Shown here one piece after another: positions 27,392-36,624 of a stretch of DNA of 64,000 nt. Position 1 is the stretch's first letter. Each line of letters begins with the position of its first letter. Under the pieces are notes generated by a model. The model did no database searches, had not been told where the DNA came from, and saw only the letters and a list, made by a program, of their open reading frames with translations. The DNA is from CAWKEY01 sp963848675 (lineage in GTDB: Bacteria; Pseudomonadota; Gammaproteobacteria; Methylococcales; Methylomonadaceae). The stretch spans positions 33,904 to 97,903 of the forward strand of contig CAWKEY010000038.1 in assembly GCA_963848675.1 (NCBI GenBank), given 5' to 3'. Both the position numbers and the translations under genes were made by a program.

Positions 27392-28624
27392 ATGAAAAAT
27401 ATACTGTATTTCCTGGGATCGCTGCTACTGGCTGTAGCCGCCGCTTTTGCGGTCAACAAATGGCTGGCAGGCTATGATACGCCGGGTTATGTTTTGATCG
27501 GCATTGGTCACTGGTCGCTGGAAACATCCCTGGTTGTTTTTGCCGTCGGCCTGATTATCGGCTTTTTTATCCTGTACTTTTTCTTCAGACTGCTGGGCTG
27601 GCTGTTCAGACTGCCGGGGCACATCAAGCATCGCGGTAAAAACATTAAATTCAACCGCTCTCAAGAAGCCTTGATTGCAGGTCTGGTGGATTCAGCCGAA
27701 GGCAACTGGGAAAAAGCCGAAAAAATACTGATTAAACACGCCTCGCATAGCGGCGCGCCGTTGCTGCATTACCTGACGGCGGCCAGAGCAGCGCAATCGC
27801 GTGGTGCCTTTGACAAGCGCGATGAATATCTGCAAAAAGCCGCCGCGCAAGCGCCCGGCTCGGATGTCGCGATAGGACTCACTCAAGCCGAACTGCATTT
27901 ATCAGGCAACCAGTTTGAACAGGCGCTGGAAACCCTGACCAAACTGCACTCCATCGAGCCCTCCCACGCCAGCGTTTTAAAATTATTACACCAGACCTAT
28001 CAACACATCGGCGACTGGGAAGGCATCCGCAGACTGATTCCGTCTTTAAACACCAACAAAATCCTGATGGAAGCAGAAGTCAAACTGCTTGAAACCGAAA
28101 CCTTCAGCCGGTTATTAAAGCAGGCGGCTGAAAGCGGTGATACCGGCACCATTACCGCGCTGTGGTCGGAGATTCCCGAGTACATCAAAACCATGCACGG
28201 TGTTTCCGCCATTTATTTTGCCGCCATGATTAATACCGGCGCTGGTGCCGAAATTGAGGATGAACTGGCTGCAACCCTGTCCGCCCACTGGGATCAAACC
28301 CTGGCGGTCTTGTTCGGCAGCATTCAATCGGCTGATGTTGCCAAGCAGCTTGAAAAAGCCGAGCAATGGCTGCCTTTACATGCCGGAGATGCCGTGCTGC
28401 TGACGGTTCTGGGCAAATTGAGCCTGAAATGCAACGACATTATCAAAGCCGACAATTATTTAACCCAAAGCATCGGCTTTGAACCCAGTGTTCAGGCCTA
28501 TCAGCTGCTGGGGGACTTGCTGCTTGCTCACGGCGATAAAGACAAAGCCAGCAGCTATTACAAAGCCGGACTGGAACTGGCGTCCAGCGAGATCGTCAGC
28601 CGGATTGATACGATTTCCGAATAA
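27392..28624 (+). CDS. hemY: HemY-like TPR membrane protein of haem operon
   Basis: A 410-residue proteobacterial HemY protein (not the Bacillus oxidase of the same name). Two N-terminal helices (LYFLGSLLLAVAAAFAVNKW and VVFAVGLIIGFFILYFFFRL) precede TPR-like helices: FNRSQEALIAGLVDSAEGNW, LLHYLTAARAAQSRGAFDKR and AYQLLGDLLLAHGDKDKASS. It lies 13 bases after hemX and closes the hemCDXY operon. The family is required for normal haem synthesis in some species, and the mechanism is unknown. Confidence 0.9.
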   Translation: MKNILYFLGSLLLAVAAAFAVNKWLAGYDTPGYVLIGIGHWSLETSLVVFAVGLIIGFFILYFFFRLLGWLFRLPGHIKHRGKNIKFNRSQEALIAGLVDSAEGNWEKAEKILIKHASHSGAPLLHYLTAARAAQSRGAFDKRDEYLQKAAAQAPGSDVAIGLTQAELHLSGNQFEQALETLTKLHSIEPSHASVLKLLHQTYQHIGDWEGIRRLIPSLNTNKILMEAEVKLLETETFSRLLKQAAESGDTGTITALWSEIPEYIKTMHGVSAIYFAAMINTGAGAEIEDELAATLSAHWDQTLAVLFGSIQSADVAKQLEKAEQWLPLHAGDAVLLTVLGKLSLKCNDIIKADNYLTQSIGFEPSVQAYQLLGDLLLAHGDKDKASSYYKAGLELASSEIVSRIDTISE

Positions 28625-28801
28625 GCGTTTTCCCTAAATTCACGAATCATTTCATCCATGAAAATTTTAAAAGAGATTTCGAATCTGTAGACCGCCATCC
28701 AAAGGGAGAATAACTAAATCTACACAACATTCTGCTGTCTTTAGTGCTTTTCGTGGACTAACTGCGGTTTTTTGGTTCACGCCCCTCCCTCTGCCAACAC
28801 G

Positions 28802-29479
28802 CTAACTCCGCGCGCCAAACAAGGCGGTGCCGATCCTGACAATCGTTGCCCCTTCAGCAATCGCTGCCGTTAAATCGCCGGTCATGCCAAACGAGAAGCT
28901 ATCCAGGCCGGGCCTTTCAAGCCGGGCAACGGCCTGATATAAGGCCCGGTAGGGCTGCCGTTGCCGTTCATAATCGTCTTCCGGCGCCGGAATGGCCATC
29001 ACCCCGCGCAGTTTCAAATTCGCCAATACAGACGTCTGCTCAATCAAGAGTGGCAATTCATCCAGGGCAAGGCCGGATTTGCTGTCTTCATTGCTGATAT
29101 TGACTTGCAGGCAAATATTCAACGGCGGCAAATGGCCGGGCCGTTGTTCACTGAGCCGTTTGGCAATCTTGAAGTTGTCGACACTGTGCACCCAGTCAAA
29201 ATGGACCGCAATCGCTCTGGTCTTGTTGGATTGAATAGGCCCTATGAAATGCCAGGTAATATCAAACGCGCCCAGTTGCTGTTGCTTGAGCAAGGCTTCC
29301 TGCACATAATTTTCGCCAAAGTGGCGCTGCCCCGCCTGGTATGCGGCCGCTATATCGCTGGCAGGCTTGGTTTTGCTGACTGCCAATAACAACACCGAGC
29401 CGGATTTGCGCTGACTGGCCATTTCGGCGTCATGGATTTGCGTACGGATTTGCTTGAGTCGCTGGGCTATGCTTGACAT
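28802..29479 (-). CDS. yggS: YggS family PLP-binding protein (PLP homeostasis)
   Basis: A 225-residue single-domain PLP barrel. LLLAVSKTKP carries the PLP lysine, HFGENYVQEAL and WHFIGPIQSNKTR are signature blocks, and SFGMTGDLTAAIAEGATIVR with IGTALFGAR binds the phosphate. The family (COG0325, PLPHP) keeps pyridoxal phosphate in balance rather than acting as an enzyme. It is divergent from pilT, and this yggS/pilT arrangement is widespread in gammaproteobacteria. The start could be GTG two codons upstream. Confidence 0.93.
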   Translation of the reverse strand: MSSIAQRLKQIRTQIHDAEMASQRKSGSVLLLAVSKTKPASDIAAAYQAGQRHFGENYVQEALLKQQQLGAFDITWHFIGPIQSNKTRAIAVHFDWVHSVDNFKIAKRLSEQRPGHLPPLNICLQVNISNEDSKSGLALDELPLLIEQTSVLANLKLRGVMAIPAPEDDYERQRQPYRALYQAVARLERPGLDSFSFGMTGDLTAAIAEGATIVRIGTALFGARS

Positions 29480-29590
29480 GGTCACTACTTTAAAGTCTGG
29501 GCCGGTTATTAAACAACACGGCTTTCAAAATGCAAAGACTTGAACTATTTTATGAAGAGTCATTTTACTTAAACCCTGCAAGAGGATGTT

Positions 29591-30628
29591 ATGGATATTG
29601 CCGAATTACTGGCCTTTTCAGTCAAAAACAACGCATCGGATTTACATTTGTCGGCCGGACTCCCGCCGATGATCCGGGTGGACGGGGATATTCGCCGCAT
29701 CAATATACCTGCACTCGAACACAAGGAAGTGCATGCGCTGATCTATGACATTATGAATGACAAACAGCGCCGGGATTATGAAGAATTTCTGGAAACCGAC
29801 TTCTCCTTCAATTTGCCGGGGATCGCCCGCTTTCGTGTCAACGCCTTTAACCAGGAACGCGGCGCGGCGGGCGTATTCAGAACCATTCCCTCTACCGTCC
29901 TGAGTCTGGAAGACCTGAAAGCCCCCAAGTTTTTTGAAGAAATCACTCGCAAACCGCGGGGGCTGATATTGGTAACCGGGCCTACCGGCTCCGGCAAATC
30001 GACTACGCTGGCGGCGATGATCAATCACATCAATAGCAATGATTATGCGCACATTCTGACTGTTGAAGACCCGATCGAGTTTGTTCATGAAAGCCAGAAA
30101 TGCCTGATCAACCAGCGCGAGGTGCACCGCGATACGCACGGATTTAATGAAGCCTTGCGCTCGGCCTTGCGGGAAGACCCTGACATTATCCTGGTCGGCG
30201 AGATGCGCGATCTGGAAACCATTCGCCTGGCACTCACCGCGGCGGAAACCGGCCATCTGGTCTTCGGCACTTTACACACCACCTCGGCCGCCAAAACCAT
30301 CGACCGTATTATCGACGTCTTCCCGGCCGCCGAAAAAGACATGATCCGCTCCATGCTGTCCGAGTCCTTGCAGGCGGTCATTTCGCAGACCCTGCTGAAG
30401 AAAATTGGCGGCGGCCGTATTGCGGCGCATGAAATCATGGTCGGCACTGCCGCGATCAGAAACCTGATCCGTGAAGCCAAGGTAGCGCAAATGTATTCCG
30501 CCATTCAAACCGGCCGCAAGGAAGGCATGCAAACGCTGGATCAAAATCTGAAAGAAATGGTCGATAAAGGCCTGATTACGGCAAAAATCGCGATGGTCAA
30601 AGCGGTCAATAAAGATATGTTTCGTTAA
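29591..30628 (+). CDS. pilT: Type IV pilus retraction ATPase PilT
   Basis: A 345-residue hexameric ATPase that powers pilus retraction and twitching. Residues 1-100 form the PAS-like N-domain (NNASDLHLSAGLPPMIRVDG). Walker A is GPTGSGKST at 130-138, the Asp box includes TVEDPIEFVH, Walker B is IILVGEMRD and the His box GHLVFGTLHTTSA. The C-terminal AIRNLIREAKVAQ motif is specific to PilT and needed for retraction. It has an AGAGGA ribosome site and lies 15 bases from pilU. Confidence 0.96.
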   Translation: MDIAELLAFSVKNNASDLHLSAGLPPMIRVDGDIRRINIPALEHKEVHALIYDIMNDKQRRDYEEFLETDFSFNLPGIARFRVNAFNQERGAAGVFRTIPSTVLSLEDLKAPKFFEEITRKPRGLILVTGPTGSGKSTTLAAMINHINSNDYAHILTVEDPIEFVHESQKCLINQREVHRDTHGFNEALRSALREDPDIILVGEMRDLETIRLALTAAETGHLVFGTLHTTSAAKTIDRIIDVFPAAEKDMIRSMLSESLQAVISQTLLKKIGGGRIAAHEIMVGTAAIRNLIREAKVAQMYSAIQTGRKEGMQTLDQNLKEMVDKGLITAKIAMVKAVNKDMFR

Positions 30629-30643
30629 CCCCTGGAGATTAGC

Positions 30644-31777
30644 ATGGATTTTAAAGCGCTCTTGGCACTCATGGTGCAGAAAAAAGCCTCCGATTTATTC
30701 ATTACCGCGGGACGTGCGCCGACCATCAAGGTGGATGGCTCACTGATTGAAGTCTCCAAATCGGCGTTGACCGAAGACCAGGCCATGACCATCGTCCTGA
30801 GCATTATGAATCAAAAGCAGAAGGATGAATTCGAGAACACCAAGGAATGCCAGTTTGCGATCAGTGTGCCAAGCATGGCCCGCTTTAGGGTCAGCGCGTT
30901 TACCCAGCGTGATGCCGCCGGCATGGTGTTGCGCCGTATTGAAAATGAAATCCCCGATGCCGATGCGCTGCATCTGCCGCCCATCTTAAAGCAGCTCATC
31001 ATGGAGAAGCGCGGCCTGGTCATCTTTGTGGGCGCCACCGGCACCGGTAAATCAACCTCCCTGGCCGCCCTGATCAAGCATCGCAACCAGAACAGCAGCG
31101 GCCATATCATCACCATTGAAGACCCGATGGAGTTTGAGCATCCGCATCTGGGCTGTATTGTCACGCAACGCGAAGTGGGCGTTGACACCGAATCCTACGA
31201 AGTCGCGCTAAAAAACACCATGCGGCAGGCGCCGGACGTGATTCTGATTGGCGAAATCAGAACCCGCGAAACCATGCAGAATGCCATCACCTTTGCGGAA
31301 ACCGGGCATTTATGCCTGTCCACCCTGCACGCCAACAATGCCAACCAGGCCCTGGACCGGATTTTGCACTTCTTCCCGGCAGGAATGCACGATCAGTTAT
31401 TCATGGACTTGTCGCTGAATCTGAAAGGCATTGTCGCCCAGCAATTGATCAAGCGCGCTGACGGCAGAGGCCGCTACCCTGCCATCGAGATATTGATCAA
31501 CACGCCGCTGGCCAAGGACTACATACGCAAGGGCGAAATCACCAAACTCAAGGAGCTCATGAAAGACTCGCGTGAACTGGGCATGCAGACCTTTGACCAG
31601 GCGCTCTACGACTTATACGTAGCCGGCAGGATCAGCTACGAAGACGCGCTCAATTCCGCCGATTCCAGAAACGAAGTCCGCCTGATGATCAAGCTGGGCG
31701 CCGAACATGGCGGCACCTTTGCCGGTGACGACATGATGCTGACAGAAACCGATGAAGACAGGAAATCACAGTTTTAA
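30644..31777 (+). CDS. pilU: Type IV pilus ATPase PilU
   Basis: A 377-residue PilT paralogue that assists retraction together with PilT. Walker A is GATGTGKST at 130-138, Walker B ILIGEIRTRETMQ and the His box GHLCLSTLHANNANQALDRI. ERDKLMMDLSLNL-type spacing is replaced here by HDQLFMDLSLNLKGIVAQQL, typical of PilU. The acidic C-terminal extension (EHGGTFAGDDMMLTETDEDR) separates it from PilT. It is co-transcribed with pilT. Confidence 0.95.
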   Translation: MDFKALLALMVQKKASDLFITAGRAPTIKVDGSLIEVSKSALTEDQAMTIVLSIMNQKQKDEFENTKECQFAISVPSMARFRVSAFTQRDAAGMVLRRIENEIPDADALHLPPILKQLIMEKRGLVIFVGATGTGKSTSLAALIKHRNQNSSGHIITIEDPMEFEHPHLGCIVTQREVGVDTESYEVALKNTMRQAPDVILIGEIRTRETMQNAITFAETGHLCLSTLHANNANQALDRILHFFPAGMHDQLFMDLSLNLKGIVAQQLIKRADGRGRYPAIEILINTPLAKDYIRKGEITKLKELMKDSRELGMQTFDQALYDLYVAGRISYEDALNSADSRNEVRLMIKLGAEHGGTFAGDDMMLTETDEDRKSQF

Positions 31778-31823
31778 ATATCCAAAAAACAGGTGACATT
31801 CATGGTTACACGCTCACCACGAG

Positions 31824-32183
31824 CGCCACTTAGTAATGCGCACGAAATAAGTTGAGCAAGTGTAGGTACGAATTTATTCGCATCGTGCGGATAAATCCGC
31901 ACCTGCACAGAAAATTGTTACTCAGAGTTGCGCAAGTTATTTGATACGCGTTCCTTATTGATAAAAAGAGAACCTTCAGCACTTGGGTCTTCAACATAAA
32001 AAAATCGCAACTGTTCAGCAAGTAGAGAACCGTCAGGGGGGGAGCAACGCCTTCGTCGCGATTTGAAGCCATCGTTCGCGACGTGGGCGTCGCTCCCACA
32101 GCGCAGTGTCGACCCCACAGGGGATATTGCCAATCCTGAGCGACTCCAAACGCCAGAGGCTTGATAGGCTGAATAGTTACACA
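31824..32183. repeat. Composite double-hairpin repeat, family R2, copy 1
   Basis: About 360 bases containing two hairpins. The first pairs TTTATTCGCA with GCGGATAAATCCGCACC. The second pairs CGCCTTCGTCGCGA with TCGCGACGTGGGCGTCG around a short loop. The end, CTGAATAGTTACAC, resembles the R1 outer arm. The same order occurs at 45662-45962. It fills the space between pilU and the manC promoter, and no gene lies inside. Confidence 0.75.
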
Positions 32184-32264
32184 AGCAATACCGATTTCAG
32201 CTTCTTCATACAAGCCCCCTCTTCACATTTAAGCCCGCCTGACCCGGCCTTGCCGGTACAACAT

Positions 32265-32293
32265 TTGCTAAGCCCTTGCCCGTAAAATATAAT
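32265..32293 (+). promoter_or_regulatory. Promoter of manC-manB
   Basis: TTGCTA at 32265-32270 and a perfect TATAAT at 32288-32293 are spaced by 17 bases. Transcription would begin near 32300, so the long upstream start of the manC frame at 32276 cannot be used. Confidence 0.65.
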
Positions 32294-32374
32294 GCCTATT
32301 TGCATAGCTTGGACGTTAGCTCTCATGACAGCCCCAGCGCTGTGCCTGCTTTCATAAAAACAGTGGATTTTAAT

Positions 32375-33805
32375 TTGAAATTAATACCAACCATACTGAG
32401 CGGAGGCGCTGGTTCGCGTCTTTGGCCAGTTTCTCGCGAACAGCATCCAAAACCCTTTATTCGTCTGGCAGATGGACAAAGCCTGCTGCAAAAAGCCTGG
32501 TTGAGAGGAGCCGCGCTTGCCAATGTAGCCGGAGTTCTGACCGTCACTAATCGCGAACTTTTTTTTAAAACTCAAGACGACTATCGCGAACTGGCTACGG
32601 GCAGTCATCAAGCCGTCTGGAATGACTTTATTTTAGAGCCCTTTGGCCGCAATACCGCTCCGGCCATTGGTGCCGCGGCCCTGCAGGTGTCCGAGGTCTA
32701 TGGTGAAGAAGCCCTGCTGCTGGTGTTGGCGGCCGACCATCTGATTGCCGATCAAACCGCCTTCGCCGATGCCGTCGAGCAAGCCGTACAGCTGGCGGCA
32801 CAGGGTAAACTCGTGACCTTCGGTATTCAGCCGGAAGGCCCTGAAACAGGCTATGGTTACATCGAAGCCGATGGCAGCACGGTGCTGCGTTTCGTCGAAA
32901 AACCCAGTTATGAACTGGCTGAACAGTATGTCTCCTCGGGCCGCTATCTGTGGAATTCCGGCATGTTCTGTTTTTCAGCCGGCACGCTATTGCGTGAAAT
33001 GGAGCTGCATTGCCCGGCGATTCTGGCCGCCACCCGCGACTGCCTAAAACACTCGCAAACTGCACAGGGCGAAGGCTTCAGTCAAATCGAGCTCGATGCC
33101 AAGACTTTTGAGCGGGTGCCCAATGATTCTATCGACTACGCCGTGATGGAAAAATCCCGCAATGTCGCGGTGGTGCCCTGCACTATCGGCTGGAGTGATA
33201 TCGGCTCCTGGAGCGCTCTGGGCGACCTGATCGATGCGGACGCCCAGGGCAACCGCATTCATGGCGAGGCCCTGCTGCATGATGTCAGCAACTGTTATAT
33301 TCAAAGCAGCGGCCGTGTCGTGGGCGCTGTCGGTATCGAAGGGCTGGTCATCATTGATACCGCAGATGCGCTGCTAGTGGCCAACAAGACGCGCACGCAG
33401 GATGTCAAGCACCTCTATAACGAACTCAAGACCCTGGGCCATGATGCGCATAAATTTCATCGCACCGTCTCTCGCCCCTGGGGCGCCTATACAGTGCTCG
33501 AGGAAGGCTACCACTTCAAGATCAAACGCATCGTTGTCAAGCCCGGCGCCAGCCTGAGTTTGCAACTGCATCATCACCGCAGTGAGCATTGGGTCGTCGT
33601 CGATGGCGAGGCCAAAGTGCTCAATGGCGATCGCGAAATAGTGGTAAAAACCAACGAATCCACCTTTATTCCTGCAGGCCACAAACACCGCCTGGAAAAT
33701 CCCGGAGTTGAGGATCTGATCATGATTGAAGTGCAGAGCGGTGATTACCTGAGTGAAGACGATATTATCCGCTTTGATGACAAATACGGGAGACCCCTGT
33801 CATGA
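32375..33805 (+). CDS. manC: Mannose-1-phosphate guanylyltransferase / mannose-6-phosphate isomerase
   Basis: A bifunctional AlgA/ManC-type enzyme of 476 residues that makes GDP-mannose. The N-terminal nucleotidyltransferase has IPTILSGGAGSRLWPVSRE and FVEKP. The C-terminal cupin is the type II isomerase, with RPWGAYTVLEEGYHFKIKR, LSLQLHHHRSEHWVVVDGEA and TFIPAGHKHRLENPG. I chose TTG 32375 because GTGGA lies seven bases before it and the promoter at 32265-32293 excludes the 32276 start. GTG 32363 is an alternative. It supplies the gmd/rmd route 20 kb downstream. Confidence 0.92.
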   Translation: MKLIPTILSGGAGSRLWPVSREQHPKPFIRLADGQSLLQKAWLRGAALANVAGVLTVTNRELFFKTQDDYRELATGSHQAVWNDFILEPFGRNTAPAIGAAALQVSEVYGEEALLLVLAADHLIADQTAFADAVEQAVQLAAQGKLVTFGIQPEGPETGYGYIEADGSTVLRFVEKPSYELAEQYVSSGRYLWNSGMFCFSAGTLLREMELHCPAILAATRDCLKHSQTAQGEGFSQIELDAKTFERVPNDSIDYAVMEKSRNVAVVPCTIGWSDIGSWSALGDLIDADAQGNRIHGEALLHDVSNCYIQSSGRVVGAVGIEGLVIIDTADALLVANKTRTQDVKHLYNELKTLGHDAHKFHRTVSRPWGAYTVLEEGYHFKIKRIVVKPGASLSLQLHHHRSEHWVVVDGEAKVLNGDREIVVKTNESTFIPAGHKHRLENPGVEDLIMIEVQSGDYLSEDDIIRFDDKYGRPLS

Positions 33806-35169
33806 CCCTGACCTGCTTTAAAGCCTATGATATCCGCGGGCGCTTGGGCGATGAACTTAACGAAGAGATTGCCTATCGCATTGGCCGCAGTTATGCGCAC
33901 TATCTGAATGCAAAACGTGTTGTCGTCGGCGGCGATATCCGCCTGAGCAGCGAGGCGCTCAAACAGGCCCTGGCCCGGGGCTTGATGGCGGGCGGCGCCG
34001 ATGTCATCGATATCGGCATGACCGGCACCGAGGAAGTGTATTTTGCCGCCTTCCATCTGGACGTCGATGGCGGCATTGAAGTCACAGCCAGCCATAACCC
34101 CATCGATTACAACGGCATGAAGCTGGTCCGGCGCGGGGCCCAGCCGATCAGCGGCGACACCGGGCTTAAGGCAATACAGGCGCTGGCAGAAGCCAATCAG
34201 TTTAAGCCGGCGCAATCACAAGGCACCTGCATAAGGCAATCCATTCTTGCGCCCTACGTCGATCACTTGCTGACTTATATCGATGCGCCCGCCCTCAAGC
34301 CGATAAAACTGGTGGTCAATGCCGGCAATGGCGCCGCAGGCCACGTCATTGACGCCCTTGAGCAGCGTTTTCAAGAAGACGGCGTGCCCGTGACTTTTAT
34401 CAAGCTCAACCACGAAGCCGACGGCACATTCCCTAACGGCATTCCTAATCCGCTGCTGCCCGAGAACCGCGCCGCTACCGCCGCCGCGGTCAAGGCGCAT
34501 AAGGCCGACATGGGCATCGCCTGGGATGGCGATTTTGACCGCTGTTTTTTGTTTGACGAAAACGGCGGCTTCATTGAAGGCTACTACATCGTCGGCCTGC
34601 TGGCGGAAGCCTTCCTGAACAAACACCCCGGCGAAAAAATCATCCACGACCCGCGTCTGACCTGGAACACCCTTGACAGGGTCAGCCGCGCGGGCGGTCG
34701 CGCCATTCAGAGCAAAACCGGACACGCCTTCATCAAGGAGCGCATGCGCGCTGAAAACGCCGTCTACGGCGGCGAAATGAGCGCGCACCACTACTTTCGC
34801 GATTTTGCCTACTGTGATAGCGGCATGATCCCCTGGCTGCTGGTGGCCGAACTGCTCAGTCAAAGCGGCAAGACTCTCAGCCAATGCGTCGGCGAACGCA
34901 TCCAGGCCTACCCGTGCAGCGGGGAGATCAACTACCGGGTCGAGGATGTTGCCGAAACCACTGCACGCGTTTTGGCGCACTATCTGCCGCAAAACCCGCT
35001 CATCGATCTCACCGACGGCGTCAGCGTCGAATTCGACGACTGGCGTTTCAACCTGCGCGGCTCCAATACCGAGCCCCTACTGCGCCTGAATATAGAAACC
35101 CGAGGCAATGCCCCGCTGGTGGCGTCTTGCCTAAGCCAGCTGGAACAGCTGATCAGTAGCGGAAGTTAA
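33802..35169 (+). CDS. manB: Phosphomannomutase (CpsG/ManB type)
   Basis: A 455-residue alpha-D-phosphohexomutase converting mannose-6-phosphate to mannose-1-phosphate. FKAYDIRGRLGDELNEEIAY is the N-terminal signature, and the phosphoserine sits in EVTASHNPIDYNGMK. The metal loop is GIAWDGDFDRCFLFDENG and the sugar loop GGEMSAHHYFRDFAY. The phosphate loop is in LRGSNTEPLLRLNIETRG. The ATG overlaps the manC stop as ATGA. CpsG-like enzymes of this length are usually manC partners in GDP-mannose supply. Confidence 0.95.
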   Translation: MTLTCFKAYDIRGRLGDELNEEIAYRIGRSYAHYLNAKRVVVGGDIRLSSEALKQALARGLMAGGADVIDIGMTGTEEVYFAAFHLDVDGGIEVTASHNPIDYNGMKLVRRGAQPISGDTGLKAIQALAEANQFKPAQSQGTCIRQSILAPYVDHLLTYIDAPALKPIKLVVNAGNGAAGHVIDALEQRFQEDGVPVTFIKLNHEADGTFPNGIPNPLLPENRAATAAAVKAHKADMGIAWDGDFDRCFLFDENGGFIEGYYIVGLLAEAFLNKHPGEKIIHDPRLTWNTLDRVSRAGGRAIQSKTGHAFIKERMRAENAVYGGEMSAHHYFRDFAYCDSGMIPWLLVAELLSQSGKTLSQCVGERIQAYPCSGEINYRVEDVAETTARVLAHYLPQNPLIDLTDGVSVEFDDWRFNLRGSNTEPLLRLNIETRGNAPLVASCLSQLEQLISSGS

Positions 35170-35252
35170 CCGCGCCGGGATGATTGTCCAGGAGCAGGAT
35201 CGTCGATTCAGTTGGTCCGCGTAGCCCCACCCTACCCTGGACATGGAAATAT

Positions 35253-35281
35253 AAGGTGGGCGGCATTTTTTGCCCACCCTT
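35253..35281 (+). terminator. Hairpin after manB
   Basis: AAGGTGGGC and GCCCACCCTT form an eight- to nine-base stem around a T-rich loop, about 85 bases after the manB stop. There is no long T run, so termination strength is uncertain. Confidence 0.4.
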
Positions 35282-35364
35282 TCGGCTGCCACTATAAAAC
35301 CGCCCCGGTTACCCAGAGGCGTCTGGTTTGCTTAGGGTTTGCGAGTAATCCCGGGATTGTTCGC

Positions 35365-35389
35365 GTGGGCACGAACCGCGTGTGCCCAG
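35365..35389. repeat. Short palindromic repeat, family R3, copy 1
   Basis: A 25-base palindrome with arms GTGGGCAC and GTGCCCAG/C around GAACCGCGT. Copies 2-4 lie at 36221, 41902 and 42699, all within the accessory stretch. Confidence 0.8.
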
Positions 35390-35404
35390 CCTACGCAATT
35401 GCAA

Positions 35405-35665
35405 TCATGGTGGAGCGTCAGGCGGCAGGACACTGAGCGGCACGGATCGGTCGTAGAGTGTCTCGGGAGCGATGTCCAGATCGCCTGGCCAACACACCGT
35501 GTCCAAGGCAATGAATGCCTGCTTGAATAAAGCGACATCCTGCAAGCGCGTAAATACACCCCGACTCAGATAGGGCCGCGCATCAAACAAACGATGATCT
35601 CCGGTATTGAACCAAAGCTCCAGAGAGAAATCCTCCCGGGCAATTACACGGACGACGGCTTCCAT
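35405..35665 (-). CDS. DUF2442 domain protein (copy 1)
   Basis: An 86-residue protein with VVRVIAREDFSLELWFNTGD, RLFDARPYLSRGVFTRL and VCWPGDLDIAPETLYDRSVP. The last block, WPGxLDIAPETLYD, is the DUF2442 signature. GGAGAGACC is a strong ribosome site. It follows a DUF4160 gene (here frameshifted) by eight bases, the same order as the intact pair at 41979-42496. DUF2442/DUF4160 pairs are small mobile two-gene modules that look like toxin-antitoxin systems in layout, but no activity is established. Confidence 0.75.
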   Translation of the reverse strand: MEAVVRVIAREDFSLELWFNTGDHRLFDARPYLSRGVFTRLQDVALFKQAFIALDTVCWPGDLDIAPETLYDRSVPLSVLPPDAPP

Positions 35666-35673
35666 GGTCTCTC

Positions 35674-35942
35674 CTAGCGCAAGGGATCAATGGCAAATGG
35701 CGTCTGGCCATTGACGGCCAGCTCCCAATCTGCCAGTAAAGATTCTCGATGAATTTCGACCCACGCCTGTACCAGACGTGTTTTTGCAACAGGAATTTCT
35801 CCACTCAGAATTGCTTCATCAAGAATGGAAAAACTGCCTCATGGCCCTGGTACTTCGCATGGATATGGGGCAGTTTGTGTCTTTCATCATCATAAAAGTA
35901 AAGGCAAATGATGATACCGTAAAACATGCTAATTGTAGGCAT
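35674..35942 (-). pseudogene. DUF4160 gene, frameshifted
   Basis: The minus strand from ATG 35942 reads PTISMFYGIIICLYFYDDER and HKLPHIHAKYQGHEAVF, then one base is missing. In the next frame ILDEAILSGEIPVAKTRLVQ and AWVEIHRESLLADWELAVNG continue to a TAG at 35674. The intact paralogue at 42227-42496 shows the same blocks in one frame, which proves the shift. The DUF2442 partner remains open, so the pair is half broken. Confidence 0.7.
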
Positions 35943-36289
35943 GGCAAACCTCTGCAGGGAAACTGTGCCCAATTGTAGCCCATCCGAACGAGAATCAATA
36001 GGCGTCTGTCACCACCTAATAAACTCGCGTGGGCAATGGTGGTGCACAGGCTATCGTGAAATAGGCAACTACTCAACGTAAATTACGGAATCTGGTCTCG
36101 TGAATTTCGCAAACTCTTCACGTAAAACCCGGAAAAGCTGCGGGCGTTACAGGCAATATCCCCGACCCCAGCACCACAGAGGCTATGGAATTCGAGGATT
36201 GTCGATTCAGATGGTTAGCGTGGGCACGAACCGCGTGTGCCCACCCTACAGACTTGTTGATTTTGCGTCTATTGGTCGCTTTAACAAGA
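35943..36289. other. Intergenic, R3 repeat only
   Basis: About 350 bases with one R3 palindrome at 36221 and a degenerate relative near 36026 (CGCGTGGGCAATGG). Short frames here are interrupted and show no family likeness. I see no gene. Confidence 0.4.
36221..36245. repeat. Short palindromic repeat, family R3, copy 2
   Basis: Perfect arms GTGGGCAC / GTGCCCAC around GAACCGCGT; same sequence class as 35365. Confidence 0.8.
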
Positions 36290-36372
36290 TCACGTCTTTG
36301 TACGCTTTTAACATATAACATGTTGATTATTAGATGAATTCAAGTTTAAGGTAGCAGTATTGGAGTCTGACC
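36290..36372. repeat. Direct repeat R4, left copy
   Basis: Begins TCACGTCTTTGTACGC, contains TTTAAGGTAGCAGTATT and ends GAGTCTGACC. A shorter direct copy lies at 38603-38673 on the other side of the ISNCY element; a 13-base internal piece (near AGATGAATTCAAG) is absent there. Confidence 0.75.
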
Positions 36373-36388
36373 CGAGGTGATTTTGATG

Positions 36389-36512
36389 TGTCATTCCGAG
36401 CAGAGCGAGGAATCTTGAAGGCTAGACGCATTATCCAACATTTAAGATTTCTCCCGTTGGTCGAAATGACAGCAAAACAAAGAGTGTACGGGAAAACGCG
36501 CTGAATGGTTAC
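36389..36512. repeat. Dispersed palindromic repeat, family R1, copy 2
   Basis: Core arms TGTCATTCCGAG and TCGAAATGACA, in the opposite orientation to copy 1. A tail runs to GCTGAATGGTTAC. Together with flanks on both sides it is part of a segment of about 210 bases duplicated at 41351-41565. Confidence 0.85.
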
Positions 36513-36514
36513 GA

Positions 36515-36569
36515 TCAAGGCAGCTTAACCAGTGCGGCAACAATACCAATCGATAGTGCCATCAATCCA
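36515..36569 (-). pseudogene. 3' remnant of a DUF1640 coiled-coil gene
   Basis: These 55 bases match, with a few changes, the last codons of the intact DUF1640 gene at 41503-41805 (GALMALSIGIVAALVKL-type end). The match stops abruptly at 36569, shortly before the palindrome and IS element at 36579-38596. It is the remains of a duplicated gene cut away by rearrangement. Confidence 0.6.
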
Positions 36570-36578
36570 AAGTGGGAC

Positions 36579-36594
36579 GGGGTTTGCAACCCCG
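36579..36594. repeat. Palindrome R5, left of ISNCY element
   Basis: GGGGTTTGCAACCCC-type palindrome followed by GTTCCTAACGTTTC. An inverted relative (AACGTTTCGGTCGGGGTTGC) lies right of the element at 38563-38596. Confidence 0.6.
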
Positions 36595-36624
36595 TTCCTA
36601 ACGTTTCTGCGATACCTGAGCTAA

